Part shown: positions 44,187 to 54,794 of the stretch, in pieces
Layout of the letters: each line of letters begins with the position of its first letter
How positions within the stretch are numbered: the first letter of the stretch is position 1
Source of the DNA: Platerodrilus igneus
Lineage: Eukaryota; Arthropoda; Insecta; Coleoptera; Lycidae
Reading direction: 5' to 3'
Assembly: GCA_036346225.1 (NCBI GenBank)
Contig: JARFIW010000663.1
Location: forward strand, 2,542,001-2,606,000
DNA length: 64,000 bases
Notes under the pieces: generated by a model
The model's input: only the letters and a program-made list of their open reading frames with translations
The model's database searches: none
What the model was told of the DNA's origin: nothing
Program-made: the position numbers and the translations under genes

Positions 44187-44774
44187 TTACCTGACATTAT
44201 CATAACAAAAACGTAGTAGCATTAAGCATTTTCTCCTGAAAAAATGATTATACATTTTCCGCCAAGGCTGAACCAGAAGCAAGTGACGCTGGTGGTGTGT
44301 TAGTGACGGCTGATCCTGTTTCGAGATGGTTTGTAGTTTGTTGAAGTGCTCCAGTATGGAGATGTCCAAGTTACGAGAAAATTCAGTTTGTGGTTGTTGA
44401 TATTGAAGTGACTGAGGTACATTATACTGTGAAAACTGATACTGTTTAAATCGAGGTGGTAAAGCGTACTGTATAGATGGACGGGAGTGAGACTCTTTCT
44501 CCCCCATATCAACTACTTTGCAGTTTCTGTTAAGGCATTCCATTTCACCTTCAAATAAAACATCACCTATCAATTTTCGAATAAATCTTATTTGATTTGA
44601 ACTGATGTGTCTAAGTCGATCAGCGATGTGTTTGCCATATCGGTCAAATAAATCATCGGCAGTGATAGATTCTAATTGCTTCTCAGCCTTTGTCAACACA
44701 TCCTCCACTTTTTCATTAGTCGTACGTGCTTGCCTCTTTCGAGATGATCCCCGTGAATAATATGCACTGGACAA
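44187..44774 (-). CDS. Harbinger accessory protein with BESS-like segment
   Basis: A 195-codon uninterrupted minus frame, convergent with the transposase. It has a basic N-terminus (SRGSSRKRQARTTNEKVED) and a segment DLFDRYGKHIADRLRHISSN followed by IRFIRKLIGDVLFEGEM, which resembles the BESS motif (D-x-F-x-x-x-x-A-x-x-L-R ... I-x-x-x-L-F-E). The middle is Gln/Tyr-rich. In Harbinger elements the second protein is a Myb/MADF/BESS-type DNA-binding partner that helps the transposase reach the nucleus and bind the ends. It is the longest intact frame here, but the MADF half seems absent, so it is probably a truncated relic. Confidence 0.6.
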   Translation of the reverse strand: MSSAYYSRGSSRKRQARTTNEKVEDVLTKAEKQLESITADDLFDRYGKHIADRLRHISSNQIRFIRKLIGDVLFEGEMECLNRNCKVVDMGEKESHSRPSIQYALPPRFKQYQFSQYNVPQSLQYQQPQTEFSRNLDISILEHFNKLQTISKQDQPSLTHHQRHLLLVQPWRKMYNHFFRRKCLMLLRFCYDNVR

Positions 44775-44812
44775 CGACGTACTCCTGTTACTGCTTTTTA
44801 TTGTTTATCTTA

Positions 44813-45120
44813 TCATACATATAAGTTGCCCCGAAGCGGCCTCACCAAATCTAGGCAAGCAAGCTCGATAGGCCCCTGCGGTAATCTGAATATCGTCCCA
44901 AGACAACCTTCGCTTTGTTTGAATCTCTGACATATGTTGCAAAACGTTACTATTTTGCGAATAATTTTTGCGCATTTTCGACCAAAAATAAAACCAGGAT
45001 AACTACCCGCAGCACTCTGCCGCTCCAAAATGGCCGTTATTCCGATATTCTTTTAAAACTATAGGCAATATAAGATTCTTGGGTACACAAATCCTCGTGG
45101 TTCGCGCCACGACAGAATTT
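44813..45120 (-). pseudogene. Gypsy-B integrase zinc-binding region
   Basis: Minus-strand blocks RICVPKNLILPIVLKEYRN, GHFGA, then FGRKCAKIIRKIVTFCNICQ followed by RFKQSEGCLG and PIELACLDLV. The H and CxxC residues of the integrase HHCC module are partly retained, and LDLVRPL marks the first catalytic Asp region. The catalytic core beyond this is missing because the element is truncated. Confidence 0.65.
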
Positions 45121-45330
45121 TACTCACTTGTGTAACAAATATCACCCCCCGACACGCCTTTTAGATACTCCATGTAGTTCTAATTCAGCTCGAATTGACC
45201 TCAGAACGGGCCGTTTAAATGTCCATCCTAAATTTCCTTCATTCTCTTTTGCTAACTCATCTTATTTAACTGCCAAAATATGTATACCTCTCTATAAACT
45301 GGAGTTTGACGCGAAATATCCTTTTCGACA

Positions 45331-45617
45331 CCTACATGTGATTTTCCAATGCTCCGCTCGAAGGTACTACATTGGCCAGGAAGCGAATTTTTTTACCAGA
45401 AAAATTTTGAATTTTGCCAAACCCTTGTTGTACCAAGCAAGTTAGGGATCTTTAACGTGCGTGACAACACACACACGGCACCTCCATTTTGCCTCTCATC
45501 TGAACGAGGGTATATTTTTGTGAAAAATGCTCGCCTAATATTTTTCAAGTGAACCGTGTCGGGATTCGAACCCGAAACTTTGGGTGTAGTAGTCACACAC
45601 ATACCAACTACGCCATC
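45331..45617 (-). mobile_element. tRNA-derived SINE, full length
   Basis: The most complete copy of the family. On the minus strand: tggcgtagttgg (A box), cgggttcgaatcccgacacg (B box), then cttgaaaaatattaggcgag, ctcgttcagatgagagg, aagggtttggcaaaattc and the 3' part ccaatgtagtacctt...ggagcattgg. It interrupts the Gypsy-B polymerase/RNase H region. The tRNA-like head cannot be a functional tRNA because the acceptor and anticodon arms do not pair. Confidence 0.92.
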
Positions 45618-46500
45618 AGTACTAATATCAAATCTTTTATCATCATCCGAATGTACTTGTACAACCACGTTAGAAAAAGCCACCTTAATTTGCTCAAAAG
45701 CGTCTTACTCGTCTGACCCCAATGCCCATCTCACTTGTTTCTTTAACAGATGAAATAATGGATACATTAACTTTGAAAAAATTTCTACAAAACGATATTC
45801 GAAGTTGGTAAGGCCCAAAAACGTTCTTTATTCCTTCACATTCCTGGATACCCGGAAATCGCTAATCGCCTCGATTCCTGAGCTATTGATACGCACGCCC
45901 TGCAGGCTAAAAATATGCCCTAAAAAATGGACGTGGGCTCGCGCAAAATTACATTTTCAGAGTTTAAGAGATAAATCCGCTTCCTTGAATTTTTGAAAAA
46001 TAATCCTCAGATGAGTTAAGTGATCAGCCGCGTTCTTCGAAAATACCAACAAGTCGTCGACGTACATTATTATAAAATTTTCTATAACGTTTTCTAATAC
46101 TGTTTTAAGCCCCCTAATAAAACTGCCAACCGATGTGGACAATCCAAAAGGCAGGACATTGAAAACATAAGCGTCACCTTGGAATGAAAACCCGGTCTAT
46201 TTCCTACACTCCTTTTTAATAGGTACCTGCCAATAATCAGGCCTAAAGTCGAAAGTAATCCCACCACCAAATTGAAACAGAAAATCATTTGGAATTGCGG
46301 GCACCACGTGATCCCTCTCCATTTATATATTGAACAAGCGTGCATCTACGCAACCTCGCACTGATGAATCTTTCTTCCGTACCACAACCAAATGACTGAC
46401 GTATTCGATCGGTTTTTTCTAAATTACTTCAAAACTAAGCATTTTTCCGACCTGGACTTTGACTTCGCTTTGTACGCATGCGACACGGAATAACTTTTTA
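45618..46500 (-). pseudogene. Gypsy-B reverse transcriptase
   Basis: Minus-strand blocks include IIMYVDDLLVFSKNAADHL (intact YVDD), LRIIFQKFKEADLSL, and further 3' a connection region resembling FLGHIFSLQGVRINS and FLGLTNF. ORF pieces at 45,957-46,345 are in different frames. The SINE follows directly after HSDDDKRFDIST, which would lead into the RNase H DAS motif; RNase H is not recognisable beyond the SINE. Confidence 0.75.
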
Positions 46501-46673
46501 GAAAAAAAGACGTAATATCCCTCATAACAATCTCATGTTGATAACCCTTCATTAAACCAGGTTCTTGGAAAAAATTTCGTTGTATTCACATAGCAGCTCC
46601 AGCAGTTTCTCTTTCTGCGCTCCTTCGAACATCTTTGTGCCCCTAACAACACCCGCAGTATTCTCACGTGAGT

Positions 46674-47189
46674 TCACTTTTCTGCCAACCCCGTCCTGAA
46701 CACCATACTCAATCTAAACAAGAATATCGCATATGGCAACCCGGGTTGTTTTCCTTTTTGGTTTGTTTTTTCAAACGTTCCCTCCAACAAATATTTATCA
46801 AAATTAATTACAACAGCGAATCGGTCCATCCAGTCACATCCTAAAATTACATCTTTCATCAGATGTGGTACAGCAATTAACGGACAATCAAAATGCACAC
46901 TGCCCCTAACAACTTAAAAATATACTTGTTGTTTGACAGCCTGGCCTTTACCTTTTACAACACCAGAACCTGTTACGCCAGACGATGGTAATGATGAGAG
47001 AATGTCCCGATTAGTGACTACAGCTTTATCATAAAAGCCCTGACTGATACAACTCATAACCAATCCAGTATCGATTACGATATCCACGCCTATACTCTCT
47101 ACCATCGCCCTTCTCAACGGAACCTTATTCGCCAGAGTACTTTCGGGTTGATTCTCCCCTAACTGATCATCATAATTGTTGCTGAACAA
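46674..47189 (-). pseudogene. Gypsy-B protease region
   Basis: VDIVIDTGLVMSCISQGFYD has a DTG aspartic-protease motif; downstream, PLIAVPHLMKDVILGCDWMD matches the end of Gypsy proteases (ILGxDWL). Two frames, broken near 46,905. Confidence 0.7.
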
Positions 47190-47261
47190 ATTAGAAAGTA
47201 AAAGATCATTCGCACGATCCGCATGTGGTCATGTTGGTTATAGCGCTCTCTTTCGTTTCCG

Positions 47262-47931
47262 TTACTTGATTAGGGGCCCTATTATTGACACTGTCCTCCT
47301 GAAAATTCCGACCACCAACCCCTGAATTATCTCTACCAGCACCGCCTCTCCTATTAGAATACGGAAATAACTAGCGTTCATCCGTACCATCAACCCGTCG
47401 TGAATATCGCTCAAACTCATCAATAGTTTTAATCCCAGAATTAATAATTCCCTTGTGTATCTCGTCATCAAAATGGCCAGCCAAAATGTAGATAATTTCC
47501 TCCTCACGGGGAGCCGCCTCTAAATAACTCACCTCTTTGCATTTAAAAAAATAATCCGCACACGACCCCGTACCGTAATTGAATTCATTGAAATATGACC
47601 GTTGCGTCCGAGAATCCCAATAACGATTCAAGAACAATTTTTTGAAACTATTGAAATCTATGCAGTTTCTCCCCTTAATTTCACCCTAGTCAGCCGCTGA
47701 ATCCGCAAAACGCAGCTAATTGTTTATGCTGCGGTATTTCCACTTCGTTAAATAATGCCTCCAATTTATCGATAAACTTAATGGGGTATATACGACCATC
47801 CTTTCTGAAAATGACGAGCTTCCCTCCAATTCCCTCCAAACTCTTAAATATTGGGAGCCACTTATTCCCGGGGCGTTGATTAATTGACCATCATTTACTT
47901 TCCAATGGGGCTGTTCGCTAATGGCCTCCAA
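47262..47931 (-). pseudogene. Gypsy-B gag
   Basis: MFLNRYWDSRTQRSYFNEFN, then DYFFKCKEVSYLEAAPREEE, IIYILAGHFDDEIHKGI, resembles the capsid C-terminal half of arthropod Gypsy gag (a fixed W, then a Y-F-K-K-like helix and I-x-x-L-x-x-H-F). Upstream pieces at 47,716-47,931 are in another frame. No zinc knuckle is apparent. Confidence 0.55.
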
Positions 47932-48262
47932 ATTAGTCTGAATCTTATCAGTACCTTCAAATTAATTTTTAAAAGTTTCAGATTTGACTAAACATCTCCA
48001 ATATCACTCATTTAATTTTCTACTATTGTGGGCTAGTAGGGCAAAATTTGCGTTCAATATTTCATTGTTGGCTTTCAGATTTGAATTAATCTCCTTCATA
48101 AGCATAGTTAAGTTTATCAATGCCTCGTCCCTATTAGCACTCGAATTTCGCTCTTCTGCCTTCGTCTTTTTGTTTGCGCCCTGTCATTGTTTACAGTAAA
48201 ATGCAATTATATTCTAATTTAGAGCGCAGAACAGGCATTATAAAATTATTATCCCCTAATTT

Positions 48263-48285
48263 CACGTCCCACTGTTGCGCGCCAA
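48263..48285 (-). promoter_or_regulatory. Gypsy-B primer-binding site
   Basis: On the minus strand, tttggcgcgcaacagtggga lies just after the presumed LTR end and before a gag leader. TGGCGC at the start of the site is common in retroelements; the tRNA partner is not identified. Confidence 0.5.
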
Positions 48286-48286
48286 A

Positions 48287-49093
48287 AAAGACATCCCTCA
48301 AACACAGGTAAGAAAAAAAAGGTTCTTTTAGGTGAATGAAATAGAATGAATAATAACAGTCACGCTTCTGTATAATCCTTTAATGCAATAATTTATAGTC
48401 AATGTATAAAAGAAATAATGAAACAAACTCGTATGACTAATTACTAAAGTCGGCCCTACACCACTTAAGGAAACTAATGATAGCTGGTTGATATTAATAA
48501 TAATTGTCCTTAAATAAACTAAGTTCGAATATCTACATAACATAAATTAATTCCTGTACTAGAATATACTAACCCCTACAGCCGGTTCATTACTTTCCTT
48601 GTAAACGTGAGATAGGTTTTGGGCCTCTTGAAGCGGCTTTTTAAAAAAGCTTCTTCAAAAAACTCTTCTATCAATTTATTTTACACAGAAATTACAATAT
48701 TGATTTTAATTGCAAATACGTTATATACAGTAACGTGTGGAAATCGAAATAATTCTAAGTTGACTTTCACTAATTAAAATAAACTAAAATTACGGTGAGT
48801 AGCTGAACTATCAACAATGTTAAATTTGTGAAGCTCTGAACTGACTGGCCATCTTGGGCTCTCGAGGATATTTATGCTATCCCCGCCCCTCACATTGCTT
48901 ATTTCTTTATACAATGCAATACAATACTTCTTAGTAATCTTAATTCTAATAATTGCTGTCTTATAACCTACTGTGACCTGCACTACAGTATCATGTTGCG
49001 TCTGAAATACAATGTCTGTTTCCGTTCTCATGTCTGGCTTGTGAACTTCCATTAACCTTTTGTAATATGTCCTTCAATTTATACATTGTAACA
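48287..49093 (-). mobile_element. Gypsy-B putative 5' LTR
   Basis: Inferred from the primer site at 48,263 and a possible start tgttacaatgtataaattg at 49,093 on the minus strand. No second LTR is available for confirmation. A 92-codon minus frame (48,774-49,052, start MEVHKPDMRTETDIVF) lies inside it and is unassigned. Confidence 0.35.
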
Positions 49094-49934
49094 ATCTTAA
49101 CTTAAGGTTTAACAATTCTGTTTGATTACCTATATATTCTAATTTGGGGAGTATGTAACTCGTGCACTCTCTGAAATGATAAAAGTTCGGCTATTCATGC
49201 GACGGAGCGCGACCCCTACTTCACACAAACCACAGATATCTATCGGTGCGGTTAAGTATACCTTAATATTTCGAATGATGTCGGCGTGCACTCATAACAA
49301 TGATAATAATAAGGATCGACCTTACCTTAAATAGTAGACAAATTGCCCTTCGGGGAAGATTCAGGAAGCTTCACCACTAGACTAGCTTGCTAAAACACAA
49401 ATTCAGTCTCCACTTGCATTATTAATACGCACATGCTTACTGTTTAGTCGTGCTCCTCTCACTACACTGCTAATGTTACGCTTCGAGGTCCCCCTTCTTC
49501 CACCACCCTCGCTTAGCGTCATCTTATAATTCCTAACGATACTTGCAGAGCTTTTGGGAATAGATTAAAACAGGTTACTACTATTGTACTACACATACCT
49601 TATAGTTACACGCAACTAGATTAAACCCAGTGGCGGTGCGTCAGACTAAGCAAGAACGGTTCCAAACTAATATTAAAAGGAATATTAAAATACGACAACT
49701 ACTGGATTGGTACAATGGTAAGTGTTAATGTAAAGTAGAATTTTTAATTATAAACATTGATATTGATCATTTTTGTATTTCTTTATTGTTCTTTATATTC
49801 ATTTTTCATTTGTCCATCGAAACCCCGCACCATTGCAGTTAACCGACATCCCCTTTTATTGTTACGGTCCCCGCTCCTTCAGGGTAAATCTAAATTTAAA
49901 TTGTTTTAAACGCCTATTTCACCCGTAGCAGTAA
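49094..49934. other. No recognised gene
   Basis: Sequence between the presumed Gypsy-B LTR and the minisatellite. No coding or repeat structure recognised. Confidence 0.4.
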
Positions 49935-50663
49935 ATATTTCACGCGTAACCCCGTGCTCTAATTACGAAAGGTCAACTGATTCTTTTAAGCAAGAGATAA
50001 TCAGATCTCTAGCTACGAAAGATCAATGAATCTTTTTAGGAAAAAGGTTACCAGATCCCCCTATTACAAAAGACCTACGGGACTTTTTGAAAATAAAATA
50101 ACAGATAAACGAACCTTTTTAGAGAAGAGATCAACATTATTTTAGGCAAGAGATCATCAAATCTCAAGTTACGAAGGATCAATGTATCTTTTTAGGAAAG
50201 ACATTACCAGATTCCGTAACTACGAAAAACCTACGGGACTTTTTTGAACATAAAACTACAGATAAACGAACCTTTTTAGAGAAGAGATCAACGGCGCTCA
50301 AATCACGAAAGATTAACGGATCGTTTTAGATAAGTGATCAACGGATGTCTTTAGAGAAGAGTCCAACAAATCCATAATTACGAAAGGTCGGCCGATCTTT
50401 TGAGAAACGATCAACGGATTACTAATAACAAGAGGGTCACGCACCTTCTTTGGGCAGAGTTCAACTATCTCTTGTTACGAAAAATCAACAGATTCATGAG
50501 AAGAGATTAACAAATTTCTAATTACGATAGATCAATGGATCTTTTAGGGAAAGAGATCAGCAGATCCCCAATTACAAAAGACCTACGGATCTTTTTGAAT
50601 GATGGACAACGAATCTCACGCCACGAAATATAAACGAATATTTTTAAAGAAGAGATCAACGGA
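49935..50663. repeat. Degenerate minisatellite, gatcaacggatct-type
   Basis: Variants of attacgaaagatcaacgga and ctttttagagaagagatcaac recur irregularly across about 730 bp. A ~200-bp higher-order repeat is visible: the series ending acctacgggacttttt, acagataaacgaacc, tttttagagaagagatcaac occurs near 50,070 and again near 50,230. It runs without a gap into the reverse transcriptase remnant. Confidence 0.8.
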
Positions 50664-52408
50664 TCAAAGGTTCCTTAAGATCGATTTCGCAAATGCCTTC
50701 AACACGATCGACAGAGAGCAAATGTTACGTCAGATAAAGGCTAAGACTTCATCAATTTGCTACATCATGCAACAGTGCTATGCAAAGCCATCACATTTAT
50801 TTTACAGAGACAGCTTAATTTCCTCTGCAACCGGATGCCAACAAGGAGATCCTTGTTATACCCGTGGCCTTATGCCTGTCTGTTTATCCAATTGTTGAAA
50901 GTCTTTCGACAGAGCTCAACCTTTGGTACTTAGACGATACCACTCTAGGTGGAGATCCAGAAGAAGTTTATGAAAATTTAAAAAAGATAATCGATCTGAC
51001 GGATGACATCGGTTTGAGGATTAACTCGAACAAATGTAAACTATTTTTCTGTTCTGATGAAGTGGACCCCGAAACAGAAAGCCGCTTTAACACTTTGTCG
51101 CCAGGCATTCGAATTCAAAGAAAAGATTCACTTGAAATTCTTGGATCTCCTGTTTTTGAACATGCATTTAAAACCTTATTTGAAAAGAAGATAAAGAAGC
51201 TTGCTTTGCTAAAGCAGCGACTAGAAAATTAAAAGACTCACACCGCATAGTTCCCACTTAAAAATTGTCTATTTATTCCAAAGATGACATACTTTTTACG
51301 TACATTTCCATTTTTCCAATTCCCTGATGAAATGAAAAAGATGGATGAACTTCCACACGAATGTTTGGAGAAAATCTTCAATCTTCTACTGACAGATAAA
51401 CAATGGATACAGGCGACATTACCCGTGAAATATGGAGGTATTGGAATAAGAACAATTTCACATATTGCTCTTCCTGCCCTTCTGGCTTCTGTCTACGGAC
51501 GCAATGACCTCGTCTCACGTTGTCTCAAAAATATGGACGTAACGGTCAATATGCGTTTCTTGGAAGAAGTTTTACTGCTGTGGAAAGAGCAACAAGATGA
51601 CATCGTTACGCCTATTCCCCATGTTCAGAAGAACTGGGACAATATCATACTTACCAAAACAATCAGAGAAAAATTAACTTTTACATAATCAACGGACAAT
51701 GCCAGGTCCATTGCTTTAGGAGTAAGAGAATCAGGAGCTTGGCTATAAACTTTTCCTTCCGCAAATGTGAGAACACTACTAGATGACCAGACTTTCCAAA
51801 TTTGCGTTGGTCTAAGATTGGGTTGTAAATTTCCAGAGTCACATGTGCAGCTGTGGCATCTTGGTTGAAAAAGAAGTAGTGCATGGCTTATCATGCGGGA
51901 AAAGTAAAGGACCCTGGACACGACATAATGAACTTAACCAAATTGTCCAACGTGCTTTGTCTACCGCTCATATTCATTCCACATTAGAACCAACAGGACT
52001 TTTTCGAGATGACGGCAAAAGACCGGATGGAGTGACATTCGTTCCGTGGTCAAAAGACAAACGTTTAGTGTGTCCACACCCTTGCAAGGACACACCACAG
52101 ACATCAGTGACACCTGGATTTGCAGCCGAGACAGCATGCCAGCATAAACCCGTCAAATACAGAAACCTGAAAACATACAATTTTATTTTCAAAGGACTAG
52201 CTTTCGAGACCTTAGGACCATGGTGCCAAGCATCAAAGTTATTGTTAGATGAATTAGGCTCAATATTGGCTAAGGAATCAGAAGACCCCAATACGAAGTA
52301 CTATTTATTCCAAAGGATTTGACTAGCAATACAACGTGAAAATGCAGCTAGCATCCTAAGGACTTTACCTGAGTTAAAAATTACCATGGAAGAAATATTT
52401 ATTTTATA
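50664..52408 (+). pseudogene. Non-LTR-like reverse transcriptase with C-terminal RPDG domain
   Basis: Blocks: LKIDFANAFNTIDREQML (RT motif with Asp), SATGCQQGDP, NLWYLDDTTLGG (YLDD active site), LRINSNKCKLFF, LEILGSPVFEHAF, then LPVKYGGIGIRTISHIALPA, and a C-terminal part with MCSCGILVEKEVVHGLSCGK, RHNELNQIVQRAL, DGKRPDGVTFVPWSKDK and FETLGPWCQAS. I recognise this as a multicopy invertebrate RT protein. The RPDG-x-PW block may be a restriction-like nuclease site (inference). Lesions: a frameshift near 50,860; stops at 51,230, 51,248 and 51,686; a frame change near 51,830; TGA at 52,320. Confidence 0.78.
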
Positions 52409-52549
52409 GTTTCAATATTTAGCTTGTGATCTGTTTTTTATTATATTTATATCCTGTAAAAAAATTTATGTTGCAAAATAAAATTAAGTTAATTATATAT
52501 ACCACTTCTAATATTTGTAATTAAAGTATTTTAAATAAAGATTGTATCT

Positions 52550-52931
52550 TGTTCGGTCTCTTTGTTGAACGTTGTCGTGTTTAATTTTAAGTCGTAAATT
52601 CTTAGTTGTAAATCAAATAGTAAAACTGTCAGCCCTTGGTCCGTTATATCCTGTCATAAAACCTCCTTTGTGCTTGTAGAAATTAAGTTGGACTAAGGAT
52701 AGTGATAAAAACACTCTCATCGATATCGGAGCGAAACGGTCGTTCGTTCGGTACGTGAGTTAGTCATTAGTGCCGTTGAATGTAAATTTATAGATAAACC
52801 TCTAAAAAACACAGTGAAAGTGCAAAAGTAACACGTACTATAATTCGCATACAGTCCACTTAGTTGAAGAATGGGAACGACACTTAGAACAATAAAACAA
52901 CGCCGAGGTAAATCCATATACAAATTTATAA
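52550..52931 (+). mobile_element. BEL 5' LTR
   Basis: tgttcggtctctttgttgaac to atatacaaatttataa. It aligns with the 3' LTR with scattered substitutions and a few small indels. It contains ataaaacctcctttgtgctt and two aataaaa-like stretches. A region gacgccccgcgc directly after it may hold the primer site. Confidence 0.88.
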
Positions 52932-53450
52932 GACGCCCCGCGCATTAAAGATGGCCTTCGTACGCCGGATTAATTAATTAATTAATTAGTTCCTATTCCA
53001 TTCGATCCTTATTTATACTTTGGTTTGATAATTGTCGTAGTTTTTGATTACGTTTGAGCGTGTTACACAGAGATTAACATCGTGCTTACACATTTAATGG
53101 TAGAAACATTTGGTCATAACGGTAGATTTTACAATATATCCCTTGTCCTTCGTCGCAAAGATTAGTGGTCGGTCGGTTTTCTTTATGTAAACTAAATTTA
53201 TGAGGGTTATTGTAGTTTTAAATCCTTACCTTACTTTTCGTCGTCAGGTTTGAAAAGCACTCGGGTTCATCTAACTTAATATAACAAAGGGGTTGGAATG
53301 TATGGGAAACGTTTTTGTCGGGCGAGCACTGTAATTAGTTGCATTTATCCATTAATAATTTAATTTCGTAAAATAATTAGTTGTAGCGTATTTGAGTTCG
53401 CATTGTTTTTACATTAATTTTTATTGTCGTTCATTAATGATTAATCAGAT

Positions 53451-54681
53451 ATGGTTATATCAATTGATAAAGCTTTTCTTGAAGCTAGATTTGTAGTTAA
53501 AAGGTTGGATCATATATACAGTAAGATTAATCAACCGGAAAATGTATCGATTGTTTTAATTAGAGAATCGATTAAAAGTATCGAGCAAATTGAAACTCAT
53601 TTCAAGTCTTTTTGCAAGGATATTTTCTTTGATGAAGAGAGTGAACAATTGGATGAATTCTCAGCCTTTAGGGTGAAAATCGATGATTATCTATTAGATA
53701 TTCGTATTATCGCTAAACAATGCAAATTAGATCGAGTAGAAAATAAGTCGCAGGTGGATAATATGAATAATTCTTTGTCGCTAAATAGTGGGTTTCGCTT
53801 GAAACACCTTTCTGCCCGCGATTCTCGGGACGCATTTCGGATTTTAAGAGTTATCATGCAATTTATAAGCGATTGATTCATGATAATGTCGGTTTGTCCC
53901 CTATAGAAAAATTTTGCTATCTCGCTGATACACTAGATGAGTCGTCGCGTGCGTTAATAAAACATTTGCCATTAAACGATTGTGCATACGATAAAGCCTA
54001 TAAAATCATTACTAATCATTTTCAGTCCAAGAGGTTATTACTTTCAACATATTTTAATGCTCTCTAAAAATGCCTTAAGGTAAGTTCCTCAGACTCGCAC
54101 ACGGAACTCCAGCAATTAATTAGTTGTTTTAATGAAAATATATTCGCGTTAAAGCAGATGGAAATAGATTCATTAGATTTCATGTTGTTTAATCTGTTGC
54201 TAGCTAGATTTGGATAGTTTTAAGTCGACCCTTCAGGCCGCACTGGTAAGCAGAGCCGGCGTCTTCTATCCGGTATTACGGATCCCTCCTCTCTCATTTT
54301 TGCTTGTGTCTTGTTGATCGGGCACACTCCAAAGTCAACGCTAGGGATACCATTATTTAAACCCTGTTTTTAGTTTTTATTTTAATTTGTTAGATTTTTA
54401 GTTAGATTTTTATTTAGGGTGGATTAATTATGAAGTTAGAATTAATAAGAAGCACGTTCATTTTTCGCGTTAAAACCCAATGTAGTACCTCCGGGTGGAG
54501 CATTGGGGACGTGGCCGCAAGTATAGCGGCCCTAATTCAAATTATAATGTTTAATCTGTTATCAAAAAAATTAGATACAAATATTTTAAAGCGTTTCGAA
54601 TTAGCAAATAGTGACGAGATTCCTTCGTTTAAAAATTTAAGGTCGTACATTGAAAAACGATGTAGTGTTGGAAATAAATGA
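53451..54681 (+). pseudogene. BEL gag, interrupted by retroposon R
   Basis: An ATG at 53,451 opens a frame with a coiled N-terminal half (EARFVVKRLDHIYSKINQ); after a frame change near 53,870 the BEL gag signature LSPIEKFCYLADTL, SSRALIKHLPLNDCAYDKA appears. A TAA at 54,065 follows, then further coding-like sequence (HTELQQLISCFNENIFALKQ) up to LFNLL, where R is inserted; the frame resumes as LLSKKLDTNILKRFE and ends at 54,681. Gag would form the particle. Confidence 0.8.
54199..54547 (+). mobile_element. Retroposon R in BEL gag, 349 bp
   Basis: Flanked by perfect 13-bp duplications tgtttaatctgtt (54,186-54,198 and 54,548-54,560). The element starts gctagctagatttggatag and ends ttcaaattataa. 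The length of the duplication points to target-primed retroposition of a SINE-like RNA. Near its 3' end it shares aatgtagtacctccgggtgg and agcattgg with the tRNA-derived SINE family, but its 5' part is different and no convincing tRNA A/B boxes are seen. Confidence 0.9.
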
Positions 54682-54794
54682 CATTGCTTCAGGAACATGC
54701 TTAAATTCTCGAGATTCCGTGAAATAAAAGGGAAAATTCGTTAGCACTTCGGCTAAAACTTCTTTAGTTGGTACCACCAATGATTGTAAAAATT

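Larger units (their letters stand above)
39485..44812 (+). mobile_element. PIF/Harbinger transposon, internally deleted, split by FB2
   Basis: The left end ttaaggccagtttacacgcaacgg has the GGCCAGTTTACACGCAACG terminus I associate with insect Harbinger elements, next to a TTA target. It carries the N-terminal part of the transposase on the plus strand and a second, BESS-like protein on the minus strand, the usual two-gene arrangement. Most of the transposase is deleted and no right terminus is seen; the element ends where Gypsy-B sequence begins near 44,813. Confidence 0.7.
44813..49093 (-). mobile_element. Ty3/Gypsy element Gypsy-B, 3' truncated
   Basis: Minus-strand order: putative 5' LTR (49,093 to 48,287), primer site, gag, protease, reverse transcriptase interrupted by a SINE, and the integrase zinc-binding region, where the element is cut off at 44,813. 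Frames are heavily broken. It is a different family from Gypsy-A and Gypsy-M (different primer site and LTR). Confidence 0.78.

Noticed and set aside
31500..45617. tRNA genes suggested by B-box sequences gggttcgaatccc-type
   Set aside because: The heads belong to SINEs with the same body and tail; acceptor and anticodon stems do not pair.
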